DNA from: Euryarchaeota archaeon UBA439
GTDB taxonomy: Archaea > Thermoplasmatota > Poseidoniia > Poseidoniales > Thalassarchaeaceae
Direction of reading: 5' to 3'
NCBI GenBank assembly: GCA_002497245.1
Contig: DANB01000010.1
Location: 1-8,260 of the forward strand
DNA: 8,260 nucleotides
Each line of letters starts with the position of its first letter. Positions within the stretch are counted from its first letter, which is position 1. Under the pieces are notes generated by a model. It did no database searches. It had not been told where the DNA came from and worked only from the letters and a program-made list of their open reading frames with translations. This document shows, piece after piece, positions 1 to 7,197 of the stretch. Made by a program: the position numbers and the translations under genes.

Positions 1-618
1 ATCATCAGAGTCAATTGGATCACAAATACCATCTGAGTCAGTATCGGTAGGAATTGATGTATTGTCAGATGAGTCGGTTCCACAAGCCGCTTCATCAGAA
101 TCTGACCAACCATCTCCATCCGAGTCACCATTAGATGTTATTTGTTGAGAAACTATCCAGGAATTAGTGGCCCAGTCGTCTCCAGAAGTCCCTCCGTTAC
201 CATTAACAAAATTTACTGCAAGCGAAAATGTGACATTTCCAGAACCATTTGAGGGGGCCGTCCATGTTACACTCCAAGATCTTGAGTTCGAATTAGAATG
301 TGTGACTTCACCATTTTGTAATTTAGCATTGGCACCAGGATTTGACCAAGAACCTAAATTTGCATCTAAATTAAATCCACCCTTAGTTCCAGAAGGACCT
401 CCAGTGCCTCCAATATTCAATGAATAAGATGTGTTTCCTTCGTAACCCGCACTTGGTATGCCTGAAAGAGTAGGGGTCATTCCTCCACTACTTCCGTGGC
501 ATCCACAACCATTTGTTGAAGAACCTGTGACGCCGCTACTATATCCAAAAGTAGTTTCAGAAACAGATAACATCAGTAATAGTACCAAAATCACAGTCAT
601 TCGTTTTTTACTCTCCAT
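1..618 (-). CDS. Secreted choice-of-anchor V (Reeler-like) domain protein with CxCH motif and TSP3 repeats, C-terminus cut off by window edge
   Basis: The reading frame starts at the ATG whose first base is 618 and stays open to base 1 with no stop, giving 206 residues of a longer protein. Residues 1-25 are a signal peptide: basic MESKKR, then a hydrophobic VILVLLLMLSV core. Residues about 26-160 resemble the choice-of-anchor V/Reeler-like domain: a GVTGSSTNGCGCHG segment (C38, C40, H41), a Tyr/Gly-rich beta region, the W-T-A-P stretch at 118-122, and the VTFSLAVNF...NGGTSGDDW block at 129-149 that ends such domains. Residues about 164-206 are Asp-rich TSP3 repeats (DSDGDGWSD, DTDSDGICD) that bind Ca2+ in known relatives. 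The protein is probably exported and sits on the cell surface; its anchor would lie in the missing C-terminus. Its function is unknown. The classical heme motif is CxxCH, and here only one residue separates the cysteines, so heme binding is not established. It is transcribed divergently from glyA. Family call is fairly confident, function is not. Confidence 0.8.
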   Translation of the reverse strand, partial: MESKKRMTVILVLLLMLSVSETTFGYSSGVTGSSTNGCGCHGSSGGMTPTLSGIPSAGYEGNTSYSLNIGGTGGPSGTKGGFNLDANLGSWSNPGANAKLQNGEVTHSNSNSRSWSVTWTAPSNGSGNVTFSLAVNFVNGNGGTSGDDWATNSWIVSQQITSNGDSDGDGWSDSDEAACGTDSSDNTSIPTDTDSDGICDPIDSDD

Positions 619-647
619 ACATTATTTCGTGTAATTACTACTTATTG

Positions 648-655
648 TATTTATT
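648..655 (-). promoter_or_regulatory. Candidate archaeal TATA box for the leftward surface-protein gene
   Basis: On the minus strand this reads AATAAATA. Its centre is about 33 bases before the ATG at 618. Archaeal transcription starts about 25-27 bases after the TATA centre, so the mRNA would begin near 625 with a leader of only a few bases, matching the absence of a ribosome binding site. This is read by eye and unsupported by alignment. Confidence 0.4.
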
Positions 656-716
656 GGGTTGATATCTTTTTTTGCTCATTTTATGCATCATAGATAAACA
701 TTCTTTACTCAACTAT

Positions 717-724
717 TCTATATC
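717..724 (+). promoter_or_regulatory. Weak candidate TATA box for glyA
   Basis: The plus strand reads TTCTATAT here, about 55 bases before the glyA ATG. This would give a leader of roughly 30 bases. The sequence nearer the start codon is not AT-rich enough for a leaderless start, and TTTATGCA near 680 is an alternative box with a longer leader. The choice between them is uncertain. Confidence 0.25.
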
Positions 725-776
725 TTCAGAGAACTTCCTTCCGCTAAACTCTTTGACCTGTTCTCCATGAAGTATC

Positions 777-2057
777 ATGGACGCGAGATCCCAAGCAAGC
801 AGAATTCTTGAATCAGTGAAATCTTCTGGAATACATTATCGAGATAGTTTACCTATGATTGCGAGTGAAAATATAATTTCCCCGCTTGTCGCAGCCGCTG
901 TTAATTCAGATCTTCATGGTAGGTATGCTGAAGGTTTACCTGGTAAAAGATATTATCAGGGTTGTGATGATTTTGACACCATAGAGTCTATCGGCATTGA
1001 ATCTGCTAAGCGTGTATTTAATTGTAATTTTACTAATATCCAATCTACTTCTGGAACAGTTTCAAATATGGCTTCACTGAAGGCTTTAGTTAAACCTGGA
1101 GAGACAATTACTGCTGTATCAACCGCCGATGGCGGACATATATCGCATGCAAGGATGGGCGCAGTTGGAGTCCGAGGATTGAATCTTGTTACTTATCCTT
1201 GGGACATAGATAGGATGGAGCCAGATATTGATGCATCGTTGAAAATCATACGAGAAACATCTCCAAGCTTAGCTCTTTTTGGCCAATCAGTCTTTCTTTT
1301 CCCAACACCGCTGGAAGAGCTCTCCGATGCAGCCCATGAAGTTGATGCAAAGGTAATGTATGATGGCGCACATGTGCTTGGATTAATTGCAGGTGGCCAG
1401 TTCCAAGATCCACTAAGAGAGGGTGCAGATGTTATGACGGGAAGTAGCCATAAAACATTCCCTGGACCTCAAGGGGGCTTCGTCTTGTCAGACTCATCAG
1501 ACGAAAAATTTCATCGTAAATTAAACAATTCAATATTTCCTGGGACTTGTTCTTCATATCATCTTCATCATGTAGCTGGTAAGGCTGTAGCTCTTGCAGA
1601 GTTTGAGGAGTTTGGTAAAGAATATGCTAGAGACATTATTGCTAATGCACAATCTTTAGCCTCAGCACTGGCAGCCGAAGGATTTGACGTTTTGGCCGAA
1701 GATAGAGGTTATACGGCAAGTCATCAGGTATTGACAAGACACGGAGATATCGATTCAGGTGCGGGAAGGAAAGCAGCAGAGGTACTGGAGAATTCAGGAA
1801 TTATAACAAATATGAATATGTTACCTGGAGATACTAAAGCAATGCAACCAAGCGGACTTAGACTTGGTGTGCCTGAGTTAACTAGAGTGGGGATGGGAAC
1901 TGATGATATGATTGACGTAGCTCGCTTTTTCGCGAGAGCCCTGATCAAAAACGAAGATACTTCTAAAATTAAGTCTGATGTAAAGACATTTAAATCAGAT
2001 TTCCAGACTGTTAAATATTGTTTTGAAAGTGGGCCAGCATATCCCAATTTAGAATAA
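777..2057 (+). CDS. glyA: Serine hydroxymethyltransferase
   Basis: This is a cytosolic PLP enzyme that interconverts serine and glycine while passing a one-carbon unit to a tetrahydrofolate-type (or, in some archaea, tetrahydropterin) carrier, feeding glycine and one-carbon metabolism. The 426-residue protein is full length for the short archaeal type. Family landmarks occur in order: the IASEN motif at residues 28-32; YAEGLPGKRYYQG at 50-62; TSGT at 91-94; GGHISH at 119-124, whose His stacks on PLP in relatives; YDGAH at 195-199, with the Asp that binds the PLP ring nitrogen; SSHKTFPGPQGG at 223-234, where K226 is the Schiff-base lysine; and PSGLRLG at 358-364, whose R362 matches the substrate-carboxylate arginine. 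All catalytic residues appear intact. The ATG at 777 is chosen because it precedes the homologous N-terminal helix; an ATG at 767 is in another frame and stops after 14 codons. No Shine-Dalgarno sequence is evident. The gene lies 45 bases before the peptidase gene, without a metabolic link to it. Confidence 0.97.
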   Translation: MDARSQASRILESVKSSGIHYRDSLPMIASENIISPLVAAAVNSDLHGRYAEGLPGKRYYQGCDDFDTIESIGIESAKRVFNCNFTNIQSTSGTVSNMASLKALVKPGETITAVSTADGGHISHARMGAVGVRGLNLVTYPWDIDRMEPDIDASLKIIRETSPSLALFGQSVFLFPTPLEELSDAAHEVDAKVMYDGAHVLGLIAGGQFQDPLREGADVMTGSSHKTFPGPQGGFVLSDSSDEKFHRKLNNSIFPGTCSSYHLHHVAGKAVALAEFEEFGKEYARDIIANAQSLASALAAEGFDVLAEDRGYTASHQVLTRHGDIDSGAGRKAAEVLENSGIITNMNMLPGDTKAMQPSGLRLGVPELTRVGMGTDDMIDVARFFARALIKNEDTSKIKSDVKTFKSDFQTVKYCFESGPAYPNLE

Positions 2058-2065
2058 TTATCTTA

Positions 2066-2073
2066 ACATATAC
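2066..2073 (+). promoter_or_regulatory. Candidate TATA box for the M60 lipoprotein gene
   Basis: The short glyA-to-peptidase gap contains ACATATAC, centred about 33 bases before the ATG at 2103. A start site 25-27 bases downstream would give an almost leaderless mRNA, and there is no Shine-Dalgarno sequence before 2103. This suggests the peptidase gene has its own promoter and does not depend only on read-through from glyA. Confidence 0.4.
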
Positions 2074-2102
2074 TTTATGAAGAAATCTTTGATACCAATA
2101 AT

Positions 2103-5100
2103 ATGCGTACAATCCGACTCGTCGCTGTATTGTTAGCATTCCTAATTCTAAGCCCTGGTTGTTTGTCATTATTTAGCGGTGAAGAATCAGAATCAGAATT
2201 GGTTAATTGTGAATTAGAGCCACATAATCCTGATTGTGAGATTGGTGGAGTTACTGAAGATGACTGTTTCTTCAACGAAGTTTTCACAGGTGATTATTGT
2301 AGACTGATGACGTCTCCTGAAAATCTAGATTATGGTGAAGAATCATTACTACTTGTAGTAGGTCAAACTATTCAGGCATTGACTCCTAGTTTTACTGGAG
2401 ATGGACCACAGAATTGGCTAATTAATCCGAGGTTGCCAGAAGGACTTAATCTAGATTTAGAATCAGGCGTAATCTCAGGAGTTCCAGAGTCGGAGAGTCC
2501 ACTAACTAGTTACACAATAATTGGTAAAAATGTAGTAGGCTCTAGCGTATATATTATTGATATAGAGATTTTATCAGAACCACCTGTGAATATTACTTAT
2601 TTTACGAATGAGATATTTTGTACACTTTCAAAACCTTGTGGTATCAGTAGTCCATATAACTCAGGAGGTTTAATTGAAAATTGGGAAGTTATTCCTGCTT
2701 TACCCTTAGGTCTTGAGATTCTTGATTCTGGCAGTATTTCAGGTACCGCACAGCAACTTGGAGATAGTAATCATACTGTTTCAGGCTCAAATTCAGGAGG
2801 TTCAGCATATACCGATATTAGAATAATTACAATTCATGAAGAACCTGTAAATTTATATTATTCTAGTCATTTTTTCCAATGGTTCCTTGGAGATAATATC
2901 GCAGAGTCCCCAAACATAGAAGGTGGTGAGATAATTGATTGGGCTATCGAACCTCCATTGCCTGATGGTCTGATTTTTAGTCAAACTGATGGTTCAATTA
3001 TTGGTGTCCCTTCAGAGCTCCATGCCATAAGAGAGCATTATGTCACTGCCACAAACACAGGAGGTTCTATTACTACAACTATTCTTATTTCAGTCCAGGA
3101 TATTTCTCCGACAAATATCCGTTATGACCCATATTTACTTGATTTGACTGTAAATGAGGAGATGTCAGTCCTGTCTCCTAGTTGGTCCGATGGTACGCCA
3201 GAAAGCTGGGAAATCTTTCCTAATCTTCCACAAGGACTTACCTTAAATCCGGAAAATGGAGAAATATCTGGAACTCCTATTTATGTTCAGGATTCTACTA
3301 ACTATCAAATTTGGGCGAATAATACTGGCGGTTATACTGAAACTCAAATTAGTATTAGTATCAGTAGTTTACCTCCAGATGAGATATATTGGCCTGAATC
3401 TGAATATGTCTTAAGTTCCAATACAAGTGTCTTAATTCCAGTAACTAATAATGGCCCTTATATTGATACTTGGGAGGTTTCACCTTCTCTTCCATCTGGA
3501 CTCGTCATACTAGATAATGGCACAATATCAGGTATTCCAGATTCTCGGACAGATTGGAATGAATATACCATTTGGGCAAATAATACAGGGGGGGCTGTAG
3601 GCCTTAGTATCTGGATCGTAGTCCATGATTTACGCGCCGATCAAAACGACTTACTGAGAGGAATGAATGAAGCCGACTTCAGTGGATGGCCATCTCCTAT
3701 CTTGCCTATCGGAAAATGGGCATTTCCAGTAGCTTTCGAGTCTAGCGGTATCCCGGTTGTATCAGCATCTCATGTAGGTAAAGGTAAGATTTTAGGATAT
3801 GGTCATGAAAGTTGGGTTGATTATACAAATCATCCATTTTCTCTTAGAGCTGTAGAGTGGGTATGCGGAGAAAATGCCGAAGTTGGTTTAGCTTATGGTG
3901 CAGGTTTTGATGACTTTGAGAATAAATTACAGGATGCCGGGCATAATGTACATCTTTCAATCACTCCTTCTGATTTAACAGGCATTGATTGCCTACTTGA
4001 CGAGTTTTGGAATGGTCATGACGATAATGACAATGCAGCTCTAGTAGATTTTATGAATTCAGGAGGTGGTGTAATAATGGGCGGACATGCTTGGTATTGG
4101 TCTTATTCAAATACGGATGTTGCCCATAATTATCCTGGCAATAAGATTGCTAAATCTACAGGACTTTTTGTATCAAGTGACTGGGGCTATAATGACGTCT
4201 ATTTTCAGAACATTCCTCATGAATATTCAACTATTAGTAATGCTATTGCCGCGGTACTTGCCGACCGAATTGATGGTGTAGAAATGGCGAATGATGATGC
4301 AGCCGTGGCTTATTCTGCTATCTCAGATTGTACTGGAATCGTAACTCTTGATTATACTGATTTTTGGACTCCTTTACGTCATTTAGTTAATCAAACTGGT
4401 TACACTGTAATACCATATTCTACTCTCTGGAGCTCAACTGGTTATGAACTAGGTGCTGATCCTGTTGCAGATATCATTTTGCGTTTAGAAGATGCTTTGA
4501 TGTTTCGTCTTCCAGCAGATGAATTGCCTATACACCCTAGTCATGTAGAATTTCCTGGAGAGGTTCCATCAAATGCAACTAGAATCACTAGAACAGTTAC
4601 TGTAAATGGGACTCAGAGTGGTCTTCCAAGTAATTTTGGTTACTCCAATCCTAGAAGTTCTTTACGTATGTCCACCGGACTCTATGCACCTCCTGGAGAA
4701 ATAATTACGATTACTGTAGACGAAGAAGTTTCAGAATTAGGATTTTCTATTTTAATAGGCGCTCATACCGATGGTCTTTGGAATAAAGAAATTATTAAGC
4801 GACACTCGAGAATTTATAGAACTTGGTCAATAGAGAATACTACAACTATCGTAGCCAATGCTTTCGGAGGCCCTATTTACGCTTATATTCCGGCTGGATC
4901 TTCCTTTGGAGAGATTAATGTGACAATTTCTGGAGCAATTAGAGCGCCCTTGTTTGTATTAGGTGAAACTTCAGATTTTGAATGGATTTATTCCGAGAAA
5001 GAAAATCCAGCCCCTTGGGCAGAACTAGTTTCAAATAATTTTATTATGACGGTTCCAAGTTCTGAAATTCGTAATCTCAATAATCCCAGTCAACTGATGA

Positions 5101-6089
5101 ATTGGTGGGATAGAGCTCTTGAGATGGAGCATGAATTGTACGGTTTTGAACCATGGCCTAGGGTTGAAAGAGCAGTATTTGATGTTCAAATTTCAGTTGG
5201 TTGGATGCATTCTGGCTATCCATTTATGGCACATGATTTAAGCGTACCAGATGTTGTTAATTATACACATATGAGTGAAAATGGAGATTGGGGCATGTTT
5301 CATGAATTAGGACATAATCATCAGTGGATGCCTTCTACACTTCCTGGTACTACTGAAACAAGCTGTAATTTCGCTAGTGTATACTTGATGGAAGATTTAG
5401 TAGGGGTAGAAGGGCATGGTGCGGTTGATTCTGAACAGAGGAGAAATAGGATGGAATCTTACTTTAGTGATGGGTCTAACATTTCTAATTGGTCTGTTTG
5501 GACCGCTTTGGACACTTATCTAATAATTAAGGAAGAATGGGGCTGGAATCCAATAACTGAATCATTATCTGTATATTACAATCTTTCTCCTGCTGAAGTT
5601 CCTTCATCTGATGACGAGGAGTTCAATGCATGGGTACTACATCTTTCTAATGCAACAGGATACAACTTAGCTCCTTATCATTCAGCATGGGGTTTCCCAT
5701 TAAATGAGGATACTTATGCAGCACTCGAACATCTGCCTGTATGGGTTGAAGATCCATTGAGAGGGGAGTTCTTTTCCTACGACGCTATTATTCGGAATCT
5801 AGATTCTGATGATGAGACCACAAGCACTACAGATATCTCTTGGGAGACTTATGATAATGGAACTAATACCTCTCTGATATTCTATTATGGCACCATTGAT
5901 ATGGGCAACCAGTCTTCTGGTTGGTCTAGTAGTCAGAATCTAGGAGATACTTCTGTAGGTAATCATTCGACCACTGTAACAGGTTTATCTTGGGGCACTA
6001 CATACTATGGTAGAATACAGGCATCTAGTGATGAAAGAACCGTCTGGTTTGGCCCGATAAGTTGGACTACTGACTATCCTTTGGACTAA
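2103..6089 (+). CDS. Large predicted lipoprotein: five putative-Ig repeats, TCAF-like domain and M60 (enhancin/mucinase-type) zinc metallopeptidase
   Basis: The product has 1328 residues. Residues 1-20 are a signal peptide ending in the lipobox-like LSPGC, with C20 the likely lipid-modified residue, so the protein should be tethered outside the membrane. A Cys-rich stalk (C36, C45, C55, C66) follows. Residues 71-508 hold five putative-Ig repeats of about 87 residues. Residues about 512-800 resemble the GATase1-like/TCAF region found before M60 domains (GKWAFPV, GKGKILGYGHES, GGGVIMGGH). Residues about 820-1200 are peptidase M60: a beta-sandwich (TGLYAPPGE, GAHTD), then APWAEL and TVPSSEIR at 970-990, and the zinc site HELGH at 1067-1071 with E1085 in TETSCN as the probable third ligand (HExxHx13E). 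Residues about 1235-1325 look FN3-like. M60 enzymes cleave glycoproteins, including mucins and viral-enhancin substrates; the substrate here is unknown. About twenty N-x-S/T sequons fit an extracellular protein. The ATG at 2103 is chosen because it directly precedes the signal peptide. Confidence 0.92.
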   Translation: MRTIRLVAVLLAFLILSPGCLSLFSGEESESELVNCELEPHNPDCEIGGVTEDDCFFNEVFTGDYCRLMTSPENLDYGEESLLLVVGQTIQALTPSFTGDGPQNWLINPRLPEGLNLDLESGVISGVPESESPLTSYTIIGKNVVGSSVYIIDIEILSEPPVNITYFTNEIFCTLSKPCGISSPYNSGGLIENWEVIPALPLGLEILDSGSISGTAQQLGDSNHTVSGSNSGGSAYTDIRIITIHEEPVNLYYSSHFFQWFLGDNIAESPNIEGGEIIDWAIEPPLPDGLIFSQTDGSIIGVPSELHAIREHYVTATNTGGSITTTILISVQDISPTNIRYDPYLLDLTVNEEMSVLSPSWSDGTPESWEIFPNLPQGLTLNPENGEISGTPIYVQDSTNYQIWANNTGGYTETQISISISSLPPDEIYWPESEYVLSSNTSVLIPVTNNGPYIDTWEVSPSLPSGLVILDNGTISGIPDSRTDWNEYTIWANNTGGAVGLSIWIVVHDLRADQNDLLRGMNEADFSGWPSPILPIGKWAFPVAFESSGIPVVSASHVGKGKILGYGHESWVDYTNHPFSLRAVEWVCGENAEVGLAYGAGFDDFENKLQDAGHNVHLSITPSDLTGIDCLLDEFWNGHDDNDNAALVDFMNSGGGVIMGGHAWYWSYSNTDVAHNYPGNKIAKSTGLFVSSDWGYNDVYFQNIPHEYSTISNAIAAVLADRIDGVEMANDDAAVAYSAISDCTGIVTLDYTDFWTPLRHLVNQTGYTVIPYSTLWSSTGYELGADPVADIILRLEDALMFRLPADELPIHPSHVEFPGEVPSNATRITRTVTVNGTQSGLPSNFGYSNPRSSLRMSTGLYAPPGEIITITVDEEVSELGFSILIGAHTDGLWNKEIIKRHSRIYRTWSIENTTTIVANAFGGPIYAYIPAGSSFGEINVTISGAIRAPLFVLGETSDFEWIYSEKENPAPWAELVSNNFIMTVPSSEIRNLNNPSQLMNWWDRALEMEHELYGFEPWPRVERAVFDVQISVGWMHSGYPFMAHDLSVPDVVNYTHMSENGDWGMFHELGHNHQWMPSTLPGTTETSCNFASVYLMEDLVGVEGHGAVDSEQRRNRMESYFSDGSNISNWSVWTALDTYLIIKEEWGWNPITESLSVYYNLSPAEVPSSDDEEFNAWVLHLSNATGYNLAPYHSAWGFPLNEDTYAALEHLPVWVEDPLRGEFFSYDAIIRNLDSDDETTSTTDISWETYDNGTNTSLIFYYGTIDMGNQSSGWSSSQNLGDTSVGNHSTTVTGLSWGTTYYGRIQASSDERTVWFGPISWTTDYPLD
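2208..2300 (+). other. Cys-rich juxtamembrane segment of the M60 lipoprotein
   Basis: Codons for residues 36-66 contain four cysteines (C36, C45, C55, C66) in an acidic stretch between the lipobox cysteine and the first Ig repeat. Even spacing of about ten residues suggests a small disulfide-stabilised knot. It encodes no recognised domain; a structural spacer is inferred. Confidence 0.5.
2313..3626 (+). repeat. Five tandem putative-Ig repeat units inside the M60 lipoprotein gene
   Basis: Residues about 71-157, 158-246, 247-333, 334-421 and 422-508 are five units of 87-89 residues. Each starts with a P-x-N-I/L-x-Y-like strand (NITY, NLYY, NIRY), continues with W-x-I/V-x-P-x-LP-x-GL, then G-x-I-S/I-G-x-P or SGTA, and ends with an (N/S)-x-(T/S)-GG turn plus a beta strand. 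This is the pattern of the putative-Ig (He_PIG) family seen in surface and cadherin-like proteins. The DNA copies are well diverged, so this is a protein-level repeat. Units 4 and 5 are most alike, sharing the turn IWANNTGG. Likely role: stalk or binding module that projects the peptidase from the cell. Confidence 0.85.
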
Positions 6090-7153
6090 CTTAATCGCCT
6101 CAAAACTTCTTCAAATGATAATTTAGGAATATACTTCTCATGCAATATAGCTAATGGAATCCATATTGCTGTATGAACAATTGTTGTAATGAATGCCAGA
6201 TATATTTCTAATCTTGGTAGGTCCTGCATAAAATATGCTACAAAACCCAAAATGATGAAGTGTAAAACATAAATTGACAGCGATAATCTTCCAGCAGATT
6301 CCAACCATGAGTACTTGTCGCCACCCGTTGGCATCCCTCCTAGTATTTCATTACCTTGAAGAATTCTAAATATAATAATTACAAATATTCCTGATGTAAA
6401 GATAAACATGGTGTTAGATGGGAAGAAAGTCAGGATAGCATCACCTTCTGTTAGAGCCCAAGGAATCTGTTCATAAAATGAGTAAAACATACTCGCAATT
6501 ATTATTACTAAACTTAATTTGATTATTGGGTCAATTTTCTTCAGATTACTGTTTTGTTCCTCGATTAAACTTCCTAGAACTATAAAAGACAACCATGGCA
6601 ATGCAGGGTAAGTGCCATTCATTAGTAGTCTCTCAATCCATTCTAATATTCCAACAGAAGAAACCCTCTCAATCCAATTTAAATCACTTCCATTTAGGTC
6701 TCCTATAATCATTGGTGAAAACAAGAATATGACTAGTAAAGTAATCTTCGTCCGTTGAGAGATTTTTACTAACATAGGTCCGAATATTGAACCTATAGCT
6801 AGTAGCGTTAGTACCCCCGGAGTCATCCAAAGAAATCGTCCACCTCTTTCTAAATTAAGAGAAATATTGACTAATAATTGACATAATGTCAAAATCATGA
6901 CACGTGGAAAGATCCAATTAATCCAAGCTCGAGTACCATCTGCAGATTCTTTTCTTCTTTTAGCACTCCTATAGATCCCCCATCCCGATATTGTTACAAA
7001 CATCGGTGCTGCCATTCCTCCAATTGAAGCAGAGAAAAATGCAATCGGATGTCCCACTGTAATTCCTTCTGGAGGAATGATTGCCGCAGTATGAACTTGA
7101 ATCATGCAGAGTATTGCAATACCTCTAATTCGATCAATATGTTTCAATCTCAC
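6086..7153 (-). CDS. Multi-pass membrane acyltransferase, HGSNAT/DUF1624 or acyltransferase-3 type
   Basis: This 355-residue protein is rich in hydrophobic helices, roughly nine or ten membrane segments. N-terminal IDRIRGIAIL with a following His (H21) matches the ID-x-xRG...H signature of membrane acyltransferases. AAPMFVTISGWGIY at 48-61 matches the aPlFlflsG block, PALPWLSFIVLGSLI at 183-197 the fPwl-f-llG block, and GRLSLSIYVLHFIILG at 288-303 the C-terminal helix typical of DUF1624, DUF418 and acyltransferase-3 proteins. Relatives move acyl groups, often acetyl, onto sugars or other cell-envelope molecules; donor and acceptor here are unknown. The start is GTG at 7153: an in-frame TAG lies four codons upstream and no in-frame ATG precedes the conserved block. 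GAGTGA four bases before it is a weak ribosome-binding candidate. It lies 69 bases after the gene at 7223 on the same strand, with no TATA-like box between, so co-transcription is likely. Its stop overlaps the stop of the convergent M60 gene. Confidence 0.72.
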   Translation of the reverse strand: MRLKHIDRIRGIAILCMIQVHTAAIIPPEGITVGHPIAFFSASIGGMAAPMFVTISGWGIYRSAKRRKESADGTRAWINWIFPRVMILTLCQLLVNISLNLERGGRFLWMTPGVLTLLAIGSIFGPMLVKISQRTKITLLVIFLFSPMIIGDLNGSDLNWIERVSSVGILEWIERLLMNGTYPALPWLSFIVLGSLIEEQNSNLKKIDPIIKLSLVIIIASMFYSFYEQIPWALTEGDAILTFFPSNTMFIFTSGIFVIIIFRILQGNEILGGMPTGGDKYSWLESAGRLSLSIYVLHFIILGFVAYFMQDLPRLEIYLAFITTIVHTAIWIPLAILHEKYIPKLSFEEVLRRLS

Positions 7154-7197
7154 AACATCACTCTACAATGCTGGGGCAATGGCCAGAATGATTGAAC

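Larger units (their letters stand above)
619..776. promoter_or_regulatory. Divergent intergenic promoter region between the surface-protein gene and glyA
   Basis: This 158-base AT-rich gap separates two divergently transcribed genes, so it must hold both promoters. It contains a T7 run at 667-673 and several TATA-like stretches. No Shine-Dalgarno-like GGAGG or GGTG precedes either start codon, which suggests leaderless or short-leader transcripts. No clear operator palindrome, riboswitch or small ORF was recognised. Confidence 0.55.

Noticed and set aside
167..427. Open plus-strand frame of 86 codons
   Set aside because: It lies antisense to the choice-of-anchor V gene, which has a signal peptide and recognisable domains; the plus-strand translation has neither.
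667..673. T7 run as a transcription terminator
   Set aside because: It lies between divergent promoters, so no transcript needs to end there; it is better seen as AT-rich promoter context.
767..811. ATG at 767 as an upstream start or leader peptide for glyA
   Set aside because: It is out of frame with glyA and stops after 14 codons; the ATG at 777 fits the family N-terminus.
1724..2047. Open minus-strand frame of 107 codons
   Set aside because: It is fully antisense to the conserved C-terminal part of glyA and shows no recognisable features.
2077..2136. ATG at 2077 as an alternative start of the lipoprotein or a leader peptide
   Set aside because: It is in another frame and stops after 19 codons within the signal-peptide codons; nothing supports it as regulatory.
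2075..2287. Open minus-strand frame of 70 codons
   Set aside because: It is antisense to the signal peptide region of the M60 lipoprotein and its translation is low complexity.
2662..2668. Internal CAGGAGG sequences (also near 2795, 3059 and 4060) as Shine-Dalgarno sites
   Set aside because: They encode the recurring S/T-G-G turns of the main frame and no credible gene starts after them.
4087..4281. Hydrophobic 64-codon plus-strand frame inside the M60 gene
   Set aside because: The hydrophobic look comes from reading the peptidase gene in another frame; the overlapping domain is conserved in the main frame.
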